From Planctomycetota bacterium (GTDB lineage Bacteria > Planctomycetota > UBA8742 > UBA2392), in contig JAHBXZ010000002.1 in the NCBI GenBank assembly GCA_019636215.1, positions 1 to 64,000 on the forward strand: a stretch of DNA of 64,000 nucleotides, given 5' to 3'. The notes beneath the pieces are model-generated. The model worked only from the letters and a program-made list of their open reading frames with translations, was not told where the DNA came from and searched no databases. Below, piece by piece: positions 32,893-41,768 of the stretch (position 1 is the first letter of the stretch; every line of letters starts with the position of its first letter). The position numbers and the translations under genes were made by a program.

Positions 32893-33612
32893 ATGACGAT
32901 GCTTGGCGTGAACGTTGATCATGTTGCTACGCTGCGTAACGCGCGTGGCGGAACCGAGCCCGACCCGCTGACAGCGGCCCTGATCGCCGAGCTGGCGGGC
33001 GCCGACAGTATCGTGTGCCACCTGCGCGAGGACCGCCGCCATATCCGCGACCGCGACGTGCAGCTGCTGCGAGAGACCCTGAAGACCAGCCTGCAGCTGG
33101 AGATGTCCGCGCACCCCGAGCTGGTCAAGCTGGCGCTGGCCGTGCGTCCGGCCGAGGTCATGCTGGTGCCCGAGCGCCGCGCCGAGTTGACCACCGAAGG
33201 CGGCGTGGACTGCGTGCGCAACCGCACGTCGCTGGAGCCTGTCATCAAGCAGCTGCTGAATGCCGAGATCGAGGTCAGCGTTTTCATCAACGCCGAACTT
33301 GCGCAGGTGGAGTGCGCCAAGGCCATGGGCGCAGGAACCGTCGAGCTTCATGCCGGGCCATATGCCCACGGCAATACCGACGCAGCGCGCGAAGTCGAGC
33401 TGGATAGGATTGAAACCGCCGCCCACGCGGCCTGGGAGGCAGGCCTGGTGGTCCATGCCGGCCACGGGCTGAACTACGCCAACATCCGGCCGCTGCTGAA
33501 ACGTGTGCCGGTAGAGAAGGTGAACATCGGCCACAGCATCATCAGCCGCGCGGTATTCTGCGGGCTGGCAAACGCGGTGCGCGAGATGAAGGCCCTGGTC
33601 AGCGGCAAGTAG
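32893..33612 (+). CDS. pdxJ: Pyridoxine 5'-phosphate synthase
   Basis: A 239-residue TIM-barrel enzyme condensing 1-deoxyxylulose 5-phosphate with 3-amino-2-oxopropyl phosphate to make vitamin B6, in the cytoplasm. LGVNVDHVATLRNARGG, CHLREDRRHIRDRDVQLLRE, LQLEMSAH, LVPERRAELTTEGGVD, SVFINAELAQ, ELHAGPYAHG and VVHAGHGLNYANI with NIGHSIISRAVF cover the family signatures in order. The cofactor serves the aminotransferase at 660 among others. AAGGGTG precedes the ATG. Its 3' end overlaps the convergent gene by 14 bp. Confidence 0.97.
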   Translation: MTMLGVNVDHVATLRNARGGTEPDPLTAALIAELAGADSIVCHLREDRRHIRDRDVQLLRETLKTSLQLEMSAHPELVKLALAVRPAEVMLVPERRAELTTEGGVDCVRNRTSLEPVIKQLLNAEIEVSVFINAELAQVECAKAMGAGTVELHAGPYAHGNTDAAREVELDRIETAAHAAWEAGLVVHAGHGLNYANIRPLLKRVPVEKVNIGHSIISRAVFCGLANAVREMKALVSGK

Positions 33613-35551
33613 CACAGAGTTCGACGGCCTTGCGCGTCCACCACGACGGAGGCGAAGTTTCGGCGAACCGCTGGAACAGCGCAAGCGCGCGCTGGAAGCT
33701 GCCCAGCCTGCGGTGGATGGCCGCTGCGGAATACAGGTATGCCGGCTGCAGGGGCACAAGTTCCAGGGCGCGTTCGATACGCGGCAGGGCCCACTCGCGC
33801 GCGGCGCGGGCATCCTGCGGGTACAGCAGCCAGTACAGCACTCCGCAGCGGTACTCGCGTTCGGGCCCGGGGGCGGCGCGTTCAAGTTCATTCAACCGAC
33901 CGGCAAGCTGGCGCGGTGCAAGGTCAAGAAACTCGCGCGGCACCCAGGGTTCGTCGCCAGGCGGGGCAATGCGTGCCTCAAACCACTGGCGGGATTGCCG
34001 CGCAAGCACGGGCTGGCCGTGGGCCTCGCGCGTGATCCAGTCCACGTACTCTGAAACGAATTTCTCGCGCAGCTTAATGTTGCTGCGGATGCGGTTGTTT
34101 TCAGGGATATCGTGGCGATACGCGCGCAACAGTTCGCCGTCGCCGGCAGCGTCAATTTCCATGCGATACCGTGCGGCTGCTGCGGCCAGGGCGGCCTCGG
34201 CATTGCCGGAGCAGCGCAACGGCAGCACAAACCGGTTGCGCTCGCGGTCGTACACGCCGCTGCCGACACCGGGCGCCGCCAGCAGGCCGGGACGGCCCTG
34301 CTGGCGCGCATGGGCGTTCAGGTACAGGCGCGCGTCCCAATCCTGCACGTGTTGCAAGGCGGCCTGGATCTGCGCGGGCGACAGGCGCTCGACAATGCCT
34401 GTTTCCACGGGGCTTTCGTGGACACCGGCATAGCGCGCTGCCAGGCGCAACAGGCCCCGGGTGGCGGCAAGTTCGTCGTGCAGGGCCGCGCGCATGTCCA
34501 CAGCGCGCACGGCGGCCATGGCCGTGCGTTCCTCGCGCATGGTCTGTTCAAGGCTGCGGCGCGAATCATGCAGTTCCTGCAGCCGGCCAACGCTGTCGAA
34601 CACGGCTTCCACGGCCGATGGCAACTGGCCCGAAGCCAGCGCCGCGAAAAACCCCGCGCGCAGGGCCTCGGCGCGGGTGTTGGCTTCGGCCAGGCGGGCC
34701 TGGGTGCGTTCCAGGTAAAACATGGCCCGGGCCAGCTCCCGTTGCAGCTCGTTCACGGCTTCGCCCTGCTGGCCGGATGCATAGGCGGCCTGCACGGCCT
34801 CCTGGGCGCGGCGTGAATCCTGCTGGCCGGCGCGAAGGTCCGCGTGGCGGCCGGAAATCTCGACTTCCAGCTCATTCAGGCTGGCGCGCACCTCGCGCTC
34901 GCGCTGGGCCAGCGGTTCCAGCAGCGGCTGCACCTGCGCCAGCCGTTCATCCACATAGCCCTTAATGGCAAGCCAGGCCTTGCGCTCTTCGTTGCTGCGA
35001 AAGCCGCCGTTCAGGTGCAGGCGTTCCATGCGCTTGAACTGTTCCAGTCGCTCGTCGACTTCGCTGTAAAGGTGCAGCACATGCTGGGCCTGCGGCGAAT
35101 CCCCCAGGGCATCCAGCACAAGCTGGTCGCGGTGGCGGATCAGCGCGAGGTGCATTTCGGGCCATTCCTTCAAGTCGCGACCGATGGCGTCCAGCTGCTG
35201 TTCCAGCCGCTGGACAAGTTCCGCGCGCAGGGTGTCCTGCCATACACGCTGCAGGGAATCGCACACTACCTCAATGCCCAGTTCAAAGGCCTGCTTGCGC
35301 CAGGGCTGTGAGCCAAGGCCGTCGACCAGCGCGCCAAAGTCGGCCAGGTCGCGCACCTGGGGTGCAAGTTCCAGCCGCGCCCCCAGCGGGTCAACGGCCG
35401 CCTGCGCAACCAGCGACTGCAATGCCGTCCAGAAAGCGGTATCCAGTTCGGCTTGCGCCTTGGCCAGGGCCGCGGCGTCGCCCTGGTCAAGCGTGGCCAT
35501 CTGCCCGGCCAGGGCGGAAAGATGGTGCATCCACGTGTGGGTGGAATCCAT
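33599..35551 (-). CDS. Large coiled-coil protein, 650 aa, unknown
   Basis: Start taken at ATG 35551 (MDSTHTWMHHLSALAGQMAT); the frame is open to 35707 but that overlaps tyrA in another frame. No ribosome binding site is obvious. It is soluble, helical and acidic/Arg-rich through residues 1-350 (LAQREREVRASLNELEVEIS, ERTQARLAEANTRAEALRAG), then a mixed region (LYLNAHARQQGRPGLLAAPG, VSEYVDWITREAHGQPVLAR) and a TPR-like end (LVPLQPAYLYSAAAIHRRLG, FQRALALFQRFAE). It has no signal peptide. No family recognised. Confidence 0.6.
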   Translation of the reverse strand: MDSTHTWMHHLSALAGQMATLDQGDAAALAKAQAELDTAFWTALQSLVAQAAVDPLGARLELAPQVRDLADFGALVDGLGSQPWRKQAFELGIEVVCDSLQRVWQDTLRAELVQRLEQQLDAIGRDLKEWPEMHLALIRHRDQLVLDALGDSPQAQHVLHLYSEVDERLEQFKRMERLHLNGGFRSNEERKAWLAIKGYVDERLAQVQPLLEPLAQREREVRASLNELEVEISGRHADLRAGQQDSRRAQEAVQAAYASGQQGEAVNELQRELARAMFYLERTQARLAEANTRAEALRAGFFAALASGQLPSAVEAVFDSVGRLQELHDSRRSLEQTMREERTAMAAVRAVDMRAALHDELAATRGLLRLAARYAGVHESPVETGIVERLSPAQIQAALQHVQDWDARLYLNAHARQQGRPGLLAAPGVGSGVYDRERNRFVLPLRCSGNAEAALAAAAARYRMEIDAAGDGELLRAYRHDIPENNRIRSNIKLREKFVSEYVDWITREAHGQPVLARQSRQWFEARIAPPGDEPWVPREFLDLAPRQLAGRLNELERAAPGPEREYRCGVLYWLLYPQDARAAREWALPRIERALELVPLQPAYLYSAAAIHRRLGSFQRALALFQRFAETSPPSWWTRKAVELCATCR

Positions 35552-35603
35552 GGAACGGAGTGTAGGGCCAGTCCGCGGTGGCGGCAACGCGGGCCAAGGC
35601 ACG

Positions 35604-36734
35604 TCAGGCAGTCGGTGCCGGGTGATCCAGCGCGGTGCGCAGCGCGGCGGCCTTGTCAAACCAGGGCGCCATCGGTTCCGCGAAAGCCACAGCCATCTCA
35701 AGGTCACTCAGGTAGCTGCGCAGGCGCTGAAGTTCCTGGGTGACGAGATCCTTGCGCGAGTGCAGCAACTCACTCCACAGCCCGGGCGGGCTTTGTGCCA
35801 GGCGGGTCATCTCGCGGAGCCCGGGGCCGGCGATCCCGCGGTCGCGTCCGCCGGCGCACAGCATCAGCGCAATGGAAAGCAGCTGCGGCAGGTGACTGAC
35901 GGCGACAACCGTGCGGTCATGGTCCTCGGGCGTGAGCAGGTGCAGTTGCGCGCCTGTGGATTCAATCAGTCCCTGCAGTCGCTTCAGCGGGGGCAGGGGG
36001 TGGCGGGGTCGGGGTGTCAGCACCCACGGACGCTGGGCGAACAGCGCCGCGTCGGCGCCTTCCAGGCCGCCCTTGGCGCGCCCGGCCATGGGGTGGCCGC
36101 CCAGGAACCATGGGCCGTCGGCGGCGCCAAAGAGTGCGGTGGCAGCTGCGCAGATGTCGCTCTTGATGCCGGAAACGTCGGTCACGATCGTGCCGGGGCC
36201 GACATCCGCGCGAACCCGTGAAAGCAGCTCGAGGTTGGCCGACGGCGGCGCGCACAGGAACACAACCTCGGCATCGGCAACGGCCTGGCGGCCTTGCCCG
36301 GGTTCGTGAAGGCTGTCAAACAGGCCCAGCGCGCGGGGTTTGTCCAGCCGGGCACCCAGGTCTATGCCGGCAATACGATGGGCGGGGTTGGAACGCTTCA
36401 GCGCCATGGCCAGCGACCCGCCGATCAGCCCCAAGCCGGCAATCGCCACGCGGCAGTCAGGTGCCGGGGTGGCGGCCTGCAGGGCGGCCAGCGCGCGAGT
36501 AGAATCAATGATCGCGCCAAGGGCCGTGGCGGCCGAGTGCGGCGTCAACGGCGAAGGCGCGTTGGCCTGGGCACGGGCCAGCATTTCGGCCTCGCGGGCC
36601 GGGTCACGGGCGGGCAGCCCCTGGGCCTTCTTGGCCAATGCGACCTCGCCGGAAAGCTGGGCGCGGCGCGATACCAGTTGCAGCAGTTCGTCGTCCAGCG
36701 CGTCGATGCGCGCGCGAAGCTCGTCGATGCTCAT
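35604..36734 (-). CDS. tyrA: Bifunctional chorismate mutase / prephenate dehydrogenase
   Basis: A 376-residue T-protein for tyrosine synthesis. Residues 1-90 are an AroQ-type chorismate mutase (IDELRARIDALDDELLQLVS, SGEVALAKKAQGLPARD, PAREAEML). From about 95 is prephenate dehydrogenase: RVAIAGLGLIGGSLAMALKR, the NAD loop, VFLCAPPSANLELL, TIVTDVSGIKSDI and FLGGHPMAGRAKGG, then VVAVSHLPQLLSIAL with the catalytic histidine. The fusion converts chorismate to 4-hydroxyphenylpyruvate. No C-terminal ACT regulatory domain is present. Confidence 0.93.
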   Translation of the reverse strand: MSIDELRARIDALDDELLQLVSRRAQLSGEVALAKKAQGLPARDPAREAEMLARAQANAPSPLTPHSAATALGAIIDSTRALAALQAATPAPDCRVAIAGLGLIGGSLAMALKRSNPAHRIAGIDLGARLDKPRALGLFDSLHEPGQGRQAVADAEVVFLCAPPSANLELLSRVRADVGPGTIVTDVSGIKSDICAAATALFGAADGPWFLGGHPMAGRAKGGLEGADAALFAQRPWVLTPRPRHPLPPLKRLQGLIESTGAQLHLLTPEDHDRTVVAVSHLPQLLSIALMLCAGGRDRGIAGPGLREMTRLAQSPPGLWSELLHSRKDLVTQELQRLRSYLSDLEMAVAFAEPMAPWFDKAAALRTALDHPAPTA

Positions 36735-37015
36735 GTTTGCCCGTGGTGGGGGATGCAGGCCGGAGTTTGTTCAATTGTCCCGGCGCGGTCTACGGGTATC
36801 CGTAGTGTAGAGCATTTTCACAGTTCGTTTGCAGGCTTCCGCTTGCGGCGGGCTTCGCATCTCTGCGTCGCGCTTCCTCGGCCTCTTGAAAACGCGGTGC
36901 GTTTTCAAGCCGTTGCGCCGCAACCCTCCAGCCACGCCTGCGTCCGCGCTCCTTGATCTGCTCGCCCGGCGCGGCGCGGAATCTCTGCAAACAAACAGCG
37001 AAAAAGCTCTAAGCA
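36735..37015. other. 281-bp intergenic region with nested palindromes
   Basis: No gene is convincing here. CTTGAAAACGC/GCGTTTTCAAG is a perfect 11-bp hairpin at 36885-36909. A wider imperfect palindrome links GTTTGCAG (about 36827) with CTGCAAAC (about 36986). CTACGG/CCGTAG is a small hairpin at 36790-36805. The tyrA promoter must be somewhere in 36740-36840, but no box is clear. Confidence 0.5.
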
Positions 37016-37040
37016 AAGGGCGGCCGAAACGGCCGCCCTT
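37016..37040 (-). terminator. Terminator of the nusA-secDF operon
   Basis: AAGGGCGGCCG (37016-37026) pairs perfectly with CGGCCGCCCTT (37030-37040) over AAA; on the minus strand the stem is followed by TGCTTAGAGC. It is 28 bp after the secDF stop. Confidence 0.75.
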
Positions 37041-37068
37041 GCGCGCAGTGGTACGAACCCAGGCCCGG

Positions 37069-40000
37069 TCAGGTCTTGGGCGCGTCAGCCCCCGGTTCGT
37101 CTTTCTTTTCGGGGGTGGGGGCCGGTGCGGGTTTGTCCGCGGGCTTGTCGTCTTCTTCGTCGGAAAAGTCCGGGTCTTCGTCGGATTCCGGCGCAACGGG
37201 CCCGCCCTCGGCCTCTTGCTCTTCTTCCGTGAGATCAAGCAGCTCGTCGTGGCCGCCGCGCGAAAGCAGGATGCGGATCGGGCCGGCGATGTAGATCGAG
37301 CTGAGCGTACCGAACACCACGCCCACCGACATGGCAAAGGCAAAGCCCTTCAGCAGCGGCCCGCCCAGCACCAGCATGGTCAAGGTCGTGGCCATGGTGG
37401 TGCCTGAGGTCAGGATGGTGCGTGAGAGCATCTGGTTAATGGCCTCGTTCAGCACCCGGCGCAGCGGCGTCTTGCCGCCGGTCAGCAGCCGGTCTTTCTT
37501 GAGGTTTTCGCGTGTACGGTCGAACTCGATGATGGTGTTGTTCAGCGAGTAACCGATTACCGTCAGCAGCGCGGCCACCACGGTCATGTCGATCTTGATG
37601 TCAGCGCCAAAGAAGTCGGCAACGCCGATTGCGGCCACTGTCAGGAACACGTCGTGAATCAGGCCGGCAACCGCCGCGACGCCCCAGGCCAGGCTGGCAA
37701 AGCGAATGCGGATGTAGATGATCGTTACGATCAGCGCCGCAATGATAGCCAGCAGCGCCTTCCATTGCATTTCTCCGGCCACTGTGGCGCCCACGGCGCT
37801 GGCCAGCAGGAACGGGTTGGAAAGCTCGTTGTCCTTAGGCTCGGCGTCTTTGAGCCAGTTGGACAGCGAGGTGTTCAGCGCCCCGGTAAGGTTCAGGTAG
37901 CTGGCCGGGCTGGACGCATCCGGGCTGAAGGTGACCTCGGTGCTGGTCATGGAGAACGCCTGGGCCTCTGTGGCACCGGGGCTTCCGCGCGGCGTGATGG
38001 TGAACGTTGCCCCGCCCAGCGCGGCAACTTCGCCCGTGAGCTCGCGGGCTTTGGTGCGCAGGTCTTCCACCTTGACCGGTTTGACGAAGTGCAGGTCGAT
38101 GGAGAGGTTTGCCTTCAGCGCGTAGTCCGAAAACTCGGCCGGGTCGGCCAAGGCGACGTTTTCGCTGCCGGCCCAGAAGTACTTTTCCACGGCCGACTTG
38201 AAGGCTGCAATGCGGTCTCGCAACTGGCCGGCGTCGCTGACAGAAATGCCGTCAATGCGCAGGGTGTAACGCTGGAAGTCACCGCCGGCACTGGTGCCTT
38301 CAAATGTGCCCGAAACCTTGGCATCCGTGGAGCCGCGCAGCAAGTCACCGAACCAGCGGTCACGGTTACCAGCGGCGCTGGGCGCGTTGGGATCCTTATT
38401 CCAGCTTCGGTCGTGGATCAGCCACAGCTTGTCGAAGTCCTCGGCATGTCTTTCGCGGAACTTGGCCGGGTCCTTCAGCTTGAACTTCATGCGTGCCTGC
38501 AGCGAAACGCTGCGCACTTCCGTGGCGCGGGGCTCCCAGCCGATCGGCGCGATGTTGTCGGCATAAATGGTTTCCAGCCGGTCGCGCAGCTGGTTGTTCA
38601 CTTCATTCTGGTCGCGGTTCTCCCAGTCCGACTGCATCGGGAACCGGAAGTCGTAACGCTGGGCCTTGCCGTCTTCCTCGGCGCCGCCCAGGCCGTACAC
38701 CGGCTGCACTTCCACCTTGGTCAGCCAGTCAAAGCGCGGGGTGCCGGTGGCGGGGTCGATCAGCTTCGCGAGCACGGCCTCGCGGTCCATGCCCTCTTTC
38801 ATCTGGATGCGGAAGGTGTGACCGCCGCGGAACTCCATGCCCAGCACGTTGCTGCCCTGCATGTACAGGAAGCTTGCGCCGATCACGACAAAGATGGCCG
38901 AGATGGTCAGGCCGTGCGCCAGGTAACCGGTGAAGTTGATGTTCGTCTTTTCGGCGAACTTCAGGTGCGTCATCTTGAACACCACGTCGCGGCGGAACTT
39001 CAGCACCGCCTTGACCATGGCGCGATAGCCGGAAAGTGAAACGTACAGAGTCGCGACAATGCCGATGGCCAGCGTAAGGGCAAAGCCCTGGATCGGGCCC
39101 GAGCCCAGCTTGAACAGGATCAGCGCCGTCAGCAGCGTGGTGACGTTGCTGTCCACAATGGCGCTCATGGCGTTCTTGAAGCCTTCTTCCACGGCGCCCT
39201 GGGTGCCCACGCCGCGCAGGTATTCCTCACGTATTCGCTCGTTGATCAGGATGTTTGCGTCAATCGCCATGCCGATGGTCAGTACCAGGCCGGCGATGCC
39301 GGGCATGGTCAACGTGCCCAGGCCCGCGGCCATGGCGCCCATGACCAGCGCGATCACCATGACCAGGTTGACGATGGTCAGCACACCCAGGCCGCGGTAA
39401 ATGCCCAGCGCGATCAGGAACACCAGGATCGCGCCCACAATCATGGCCAACATGCCGCGCTGGACGGCTTCGGCACCTTCGCTGGGGCCGACGCTTTCCT
39501 CGCCTTCGAGCTTCAGCTTGACGTTCAGCGAGCCGGACTTCAGCACGTTGATGATGTCGTCGCGTTCTTTGGCGTTGAATCGGCCGGACAACTGCACCTG
39601 GCCGCTGATCTTTTCGGAAATCGAGTACGCGCTGTAGATCTTGTCGTCAATGATCACCGCCAGCAGGCGGGGGTCTTCGCCGCCTTCACGGTGCAGGCCG
39701 GTCAGGTTTTCAAAGCGTGCAACGGCCAGGCCCTTGAGGGCAAAGCTGACGGCCATCTGTCCGTTCTTGTCCAGCGAGGGCTGGATGTCGGCAAGGTCCT
39801 TGCCGGTGATGTCGTAGTCGTCCAGCACCATGACCGGCACGTACTTGGTGCCGCCCTGGTCCTTGGCCAGGCTGCTGCTGGTCGCGTCGGGGCGATCCAG
39901 CGGCATCCAGCGATACTTGTAGCCCTCATCGCGCGGGTACTCGCCGACTGGCAGGTCCTTGAATGCGCTCTTCTCGGAGGCAAGCACGCGCATTTCCAGT

Positions 40001-40752
40001 TTGCCGGTGGTTTCCAGCATTGACTTGAAGCGCTGGGTTTCGGCGGAGCTGGCAAACTTGGGCAGCTTCACTTCGACGCGGTTTTCGCCCAGCGGCGAGA
40101 GGCTGAGTTCCGTGATGCCGGTGGAGTTCAGGCGGCGGCTGAGCGTTTCAATCGTGGGGCCGACCAGGTTCTTGTCGTCCTTGCGCTGGCGGGCTTCCTG
40201 CCATGTGCGGTAGAAGCGCCGCGCGGCGTCGGCGCGTTCTTCATCGAATGCGCCTGGGGCCACCAGCAGGTCGAAGTCGTCCTTGGATGCGGCGTCGCTG
40301 CGCAGCGAGTATGCGCCCAGAGTCAGTTCACCCCCGCGGATAAGGTCCCCGAACTTGCTGCGCGCCTCGGGCGACAGCTTCTCCATGCTGTCGGACAGGG
40401 GGGACATCAGCTCGGTCAGGCGTTGGCGGGCGTCTTCCATGTCCTGCTGTTCCAGGACATAGCGCAGCGAGCTGCCTCCCTTGAGGTCCTGGCCCAGGTT
40501 CCAGCGGAAGTCGTGCAGCGGCCACCGGAACATGCTGCCTACGGTGAGCACGCCGTCGGTGTTCTTGTCGCGGGCTGAAAAGTCAAAGCCTGTAAACTCG
40601 GTCTTGTCGACCTTGCCGTCACCGTTCTTGTCGTACTCGGCCAGGAACTCGTTGTCGATTTCCGCCGGGTTCGGCCCGGGCTTGGGAATCGCAAGGTAAA
40701 TGGCGATCAGCAGCAGAATCAGCGGGTGCCAGCGGCGGACGAAGTCCCACAT
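37069..40752 (-). CDS. secDF: SecD-SecF fusion translocase subunit with an EF-hand
   Basis: A 1227-residue inner-membrane protein that uses the proton gradient to help pull proteins through SecYEG. SecD: TM1 (residues 9-24), DLKGGSSLRYVL (89-100), a large periplasmic part, TIGMAIDANILINERIREE. SecF: FRGGHTFRIQ and VIGYSLNNTIIEFDRTRENL. Unusual is an EF-hand between TM1 and the DLKGG motif: loop DKNGDGKVDKTE at 41-52 is fully canonical, and DKNTDGVLTVGS at 62-73 is a partial second one. The C-terminal 55 residues are a highly acidic, proline-rich tail. AAAGGA precedes the ATG. It ends the operon. Confidence 0.95.
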   Translation of the reverse strand: MWDFVRRWHPLILLLIAIYLAIPKPGPNPAEIDNEFLAEYDKNGDGKVDKTEFTGFDFSARDKNTDGVLTVGSMFRWPLHDFRWNLGQDLKGGSSLRYVLEQQDMEDARQRLTELMSPLSDSMEKLSPEARSKFGDLIRGGELTLGAYSLRSDAASKDDFDLLVAPGAFDEERADAARRFYRTWQEARQRKDDKNLVGPTIETLSRRLNSTGITELSLSPLGENRVEVKLPKFASSAETQRFKSMLETTGKLEMRVLASEKSAFKDLPVGEYPRDEGYKYRWMPLDRPDATSSSLAKDQGGTKYVPVMVLDDYDITGKDLADIQPSLDKNGQMAVSFALKGLAVARFENLTGLHREGGEDPRLLAVIIDDKIYSAYSISEKISGQVQLSGRFNAKERDDIINVLKSGSLNVKLKLEGEESVGPSEGAEAVQRGMLAMIVGAILVFLIALGIYRGLGVLTIVNLVMVIALVMGAMAAGLGTLTMPGIAGLVLTIGMAIDANILINERIREEYLRGVGTQGAVEEGFKNAMSAIVDSNVTTLLTALILFKLGSGPIQGFALTLAIGIVATLYVSLSGYRAMVKAVLKFRRDVVFKMTHLKFAEKTNINFTGYLAHGLTISAIFVVIGASFLYMQGSNVLGMEFRGGHTFRIQMKEGMDREAVLAKLIDPATGTPRFDWLTKVEVQPVYGLGGAEEDGKAQRYDFRFPMQSDWENRDQNEVNNQLRDRLETIYADNIAPIGWEPRATEVRSVSLQARMKFKLKDPAKFRERHAEDFDKLWLIHDRSWNKDPNAPSAAGNRDRWFGDLLRGSTDAKVSGTFEGTSAGGDFQRYTLRIDGISVSDAGQLRDRIAAFKSAVEKYFWAGSENVALADPAEFSDYALKANLSIDLHFVKPVKVEDLRTKARELTGEVAALGGATFTITPRGSPGATEAQAFSMTSTEVTFSPDASSPASYLNLTGALNTSLSNWLKDAEPKDNELSNPFLLASAVGATVAGEMQWKALLAIIAALIVTIIYIRIRFASLAWGVAAVAGLIHDVFLTVAAIGVADFFGADIKIDMTVVAALLTVIGYSLNNTIIEFDRTRENLKKDRLLTGGKTPLRRVLNEAINQMLSRTILTSGTTMATTLTMLVLGGPLLKGFAFAMSVGVVFGTLSSIYIAGPIRILLSRGGHDELLDLTEEEQEAEGGPVAPESDEDPDFSDEEDDKPADKPAPAPTPEKKDEPGADAPKT

Positions 40753-40873
40753 GTTGAGTCCTTTGCATCATGGCGCGCGTGCGCCGGTGGATTGGTCTGG
40801 TTCAGGTGTCACTGCACTTGGTGATAGCGCGCAAATCCGCGAGGTCGAAGCAGCCTGCGCACATACGGAAACG

Positions 40874-41371
40874 CTAGAGCCCGCAGGGCGGGGCGCGGGG
40901 CTGAACCTGCAAGCCCCGGGTGCGCGGCGTTCCGTGCGACCTTGCCGCGCGCCCCGTATCCGGTGGCGGCGGAAGGCTGGTCGTGAGTACCGCGCCGGGC
41001 TGCAAGGCCCAGTGGGTTGCCGGTGCGGCCTGCGGGGCGCGGGGGGAATCGGGCTGCGGCTGGTCAATCGTGGCGCGAACCTGCGCCGGGGCAAGCAGCG
41101 CGTCAATGGCGGGCAGGCTCTGGCAGAGGTCGTGGGATGTTTCGCCGTCATCCAGGCGCTGGGCAAGCTGCCGGGCGTCGGCGCTGTCGGCGGGCAAAGT
41201 CTGCAGATGCGCCCGCAGGCTTTGCCGCGTAAGGCTGTCGGCCACGGCGGCAAGGTTCACGGCATCGCCGACCATCAGTGTTGCCGCAAGCCGCGGCGCG
41301 TTGGCGTAACAGGCCAGCGCCGCCAGGATCATGGCAATCAGGGCTGGCCGGTTGTGCGCGCGCAATGCCAC
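40874..41371 (-). CDS. Unknown anchored protein between yajC and secDF, 165 aa
   Basis: GTG at 41371, overlapping the yajC stop (TAGTG), preceded by AAGGA. An N-terminal hydrophobic helix (ALIAMILAALACYANAPRLA) is followed by an Ala/Leu/Asp-rich part (LADSLTRQ-type helices) and a proline/arginine-rich C-terminus. It has the position of a translocase accessory gene. No family recognised. A longer overlapping frame (40768-41253) exists but its start and composition are less plausible. Confidence 0.5.
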   Translation of the reverse strand: MALRAHNRPALIAMILAALACYANAPRLAATLMVGDAVNLAAVADSLTRQSLRAHLQTLPADSADARQLAQRLDDGETSHDLCQSLPAIDALLAPAQVRATIDQPQPDSPRAPQAAPATHWALQPGAVLTTSLPPPPDTGRAARSHGTPRTRGLQVQPRAPPCGL

Positions 41372-41751
41372 TACTTGTAGTCCTTCTTGATCTTGTCTTC
41401 GTCCTTGGCCACGTTGGCGACTTCTTCCTTGAACACCTTGGTGACCGCGCCCCAGTTGTAGCGGGCATGGACTTTCTTGTCTTCGTCGATCAGCAGCCGG
41501 ACTTCCTGGTTCTCTTTGTCGACCTTGTCAACAAGCCCGATCAGCCCGCTGTTGAGCATCACCTTGGTGCCGGCAGTCAAGGACTGCACCAGGGCCTCAT
41601 GTTCGGCGGCCTGGCGCTTCTGGCTGCGGCGGGCGAAGATGAAAAATACAATCAGCAGCAGCGGCAGCAGCAGGAACATGCCCATGCCCGCAAAGGGGTC
41701 CTGGGCGCCCTGCGCCTGTGCAACCGGAAGCCATGTAACGATGTTCTGCAC
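41371..41751 (-). CDS. yajC: Preprotein translocase accessory protein YajC
   Basis: A 126-residue single-span protein. A helix at about residues 24-40 (GMFLLLPLLLIVFFIFAR) is followed by RRSQKRQAAEHEALVQSLTA and GTKVMLNSGLIGLVDKVDKE, the conserved YajC block, then a charged tail. YajC associates with SecDF in the family. It is 18 bp after infB and is followed at once by the 165-aa gene. Confidence 0.9.
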   Translation of the reverse strand: MQNIVTWLPVAQAQGAQDPFAGMGMFLLLPLLLIVFFIFARRSQKRQAAEHEALVQSLTAGTKVMLNSGLIGLVDKVDKENQEVRLLIDEDKKVHARYNWGAVTKVFKEEVANVAKDEDKIKKDYK

Positions 41752-41768
41752 TGCGTGTCTCCGTCGGC

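Noticed and set aside
36771..36815. 14-aa leader peptide MLYTTDTRRPRRDN before tyrA
   Set aside because: It has one tyrosine, no ribosome binding site and no terminator with a competing stem downstream, so attenuation is not supported.
37654..39039. 461-residue open frame opposite secDF
   Set aside because: It is fully antisense to a certain gene, in a GC-rich genome where the opposite strand is often open by codon bias. Its composition is Gly/Ala/His/Gln-rich with no motif.
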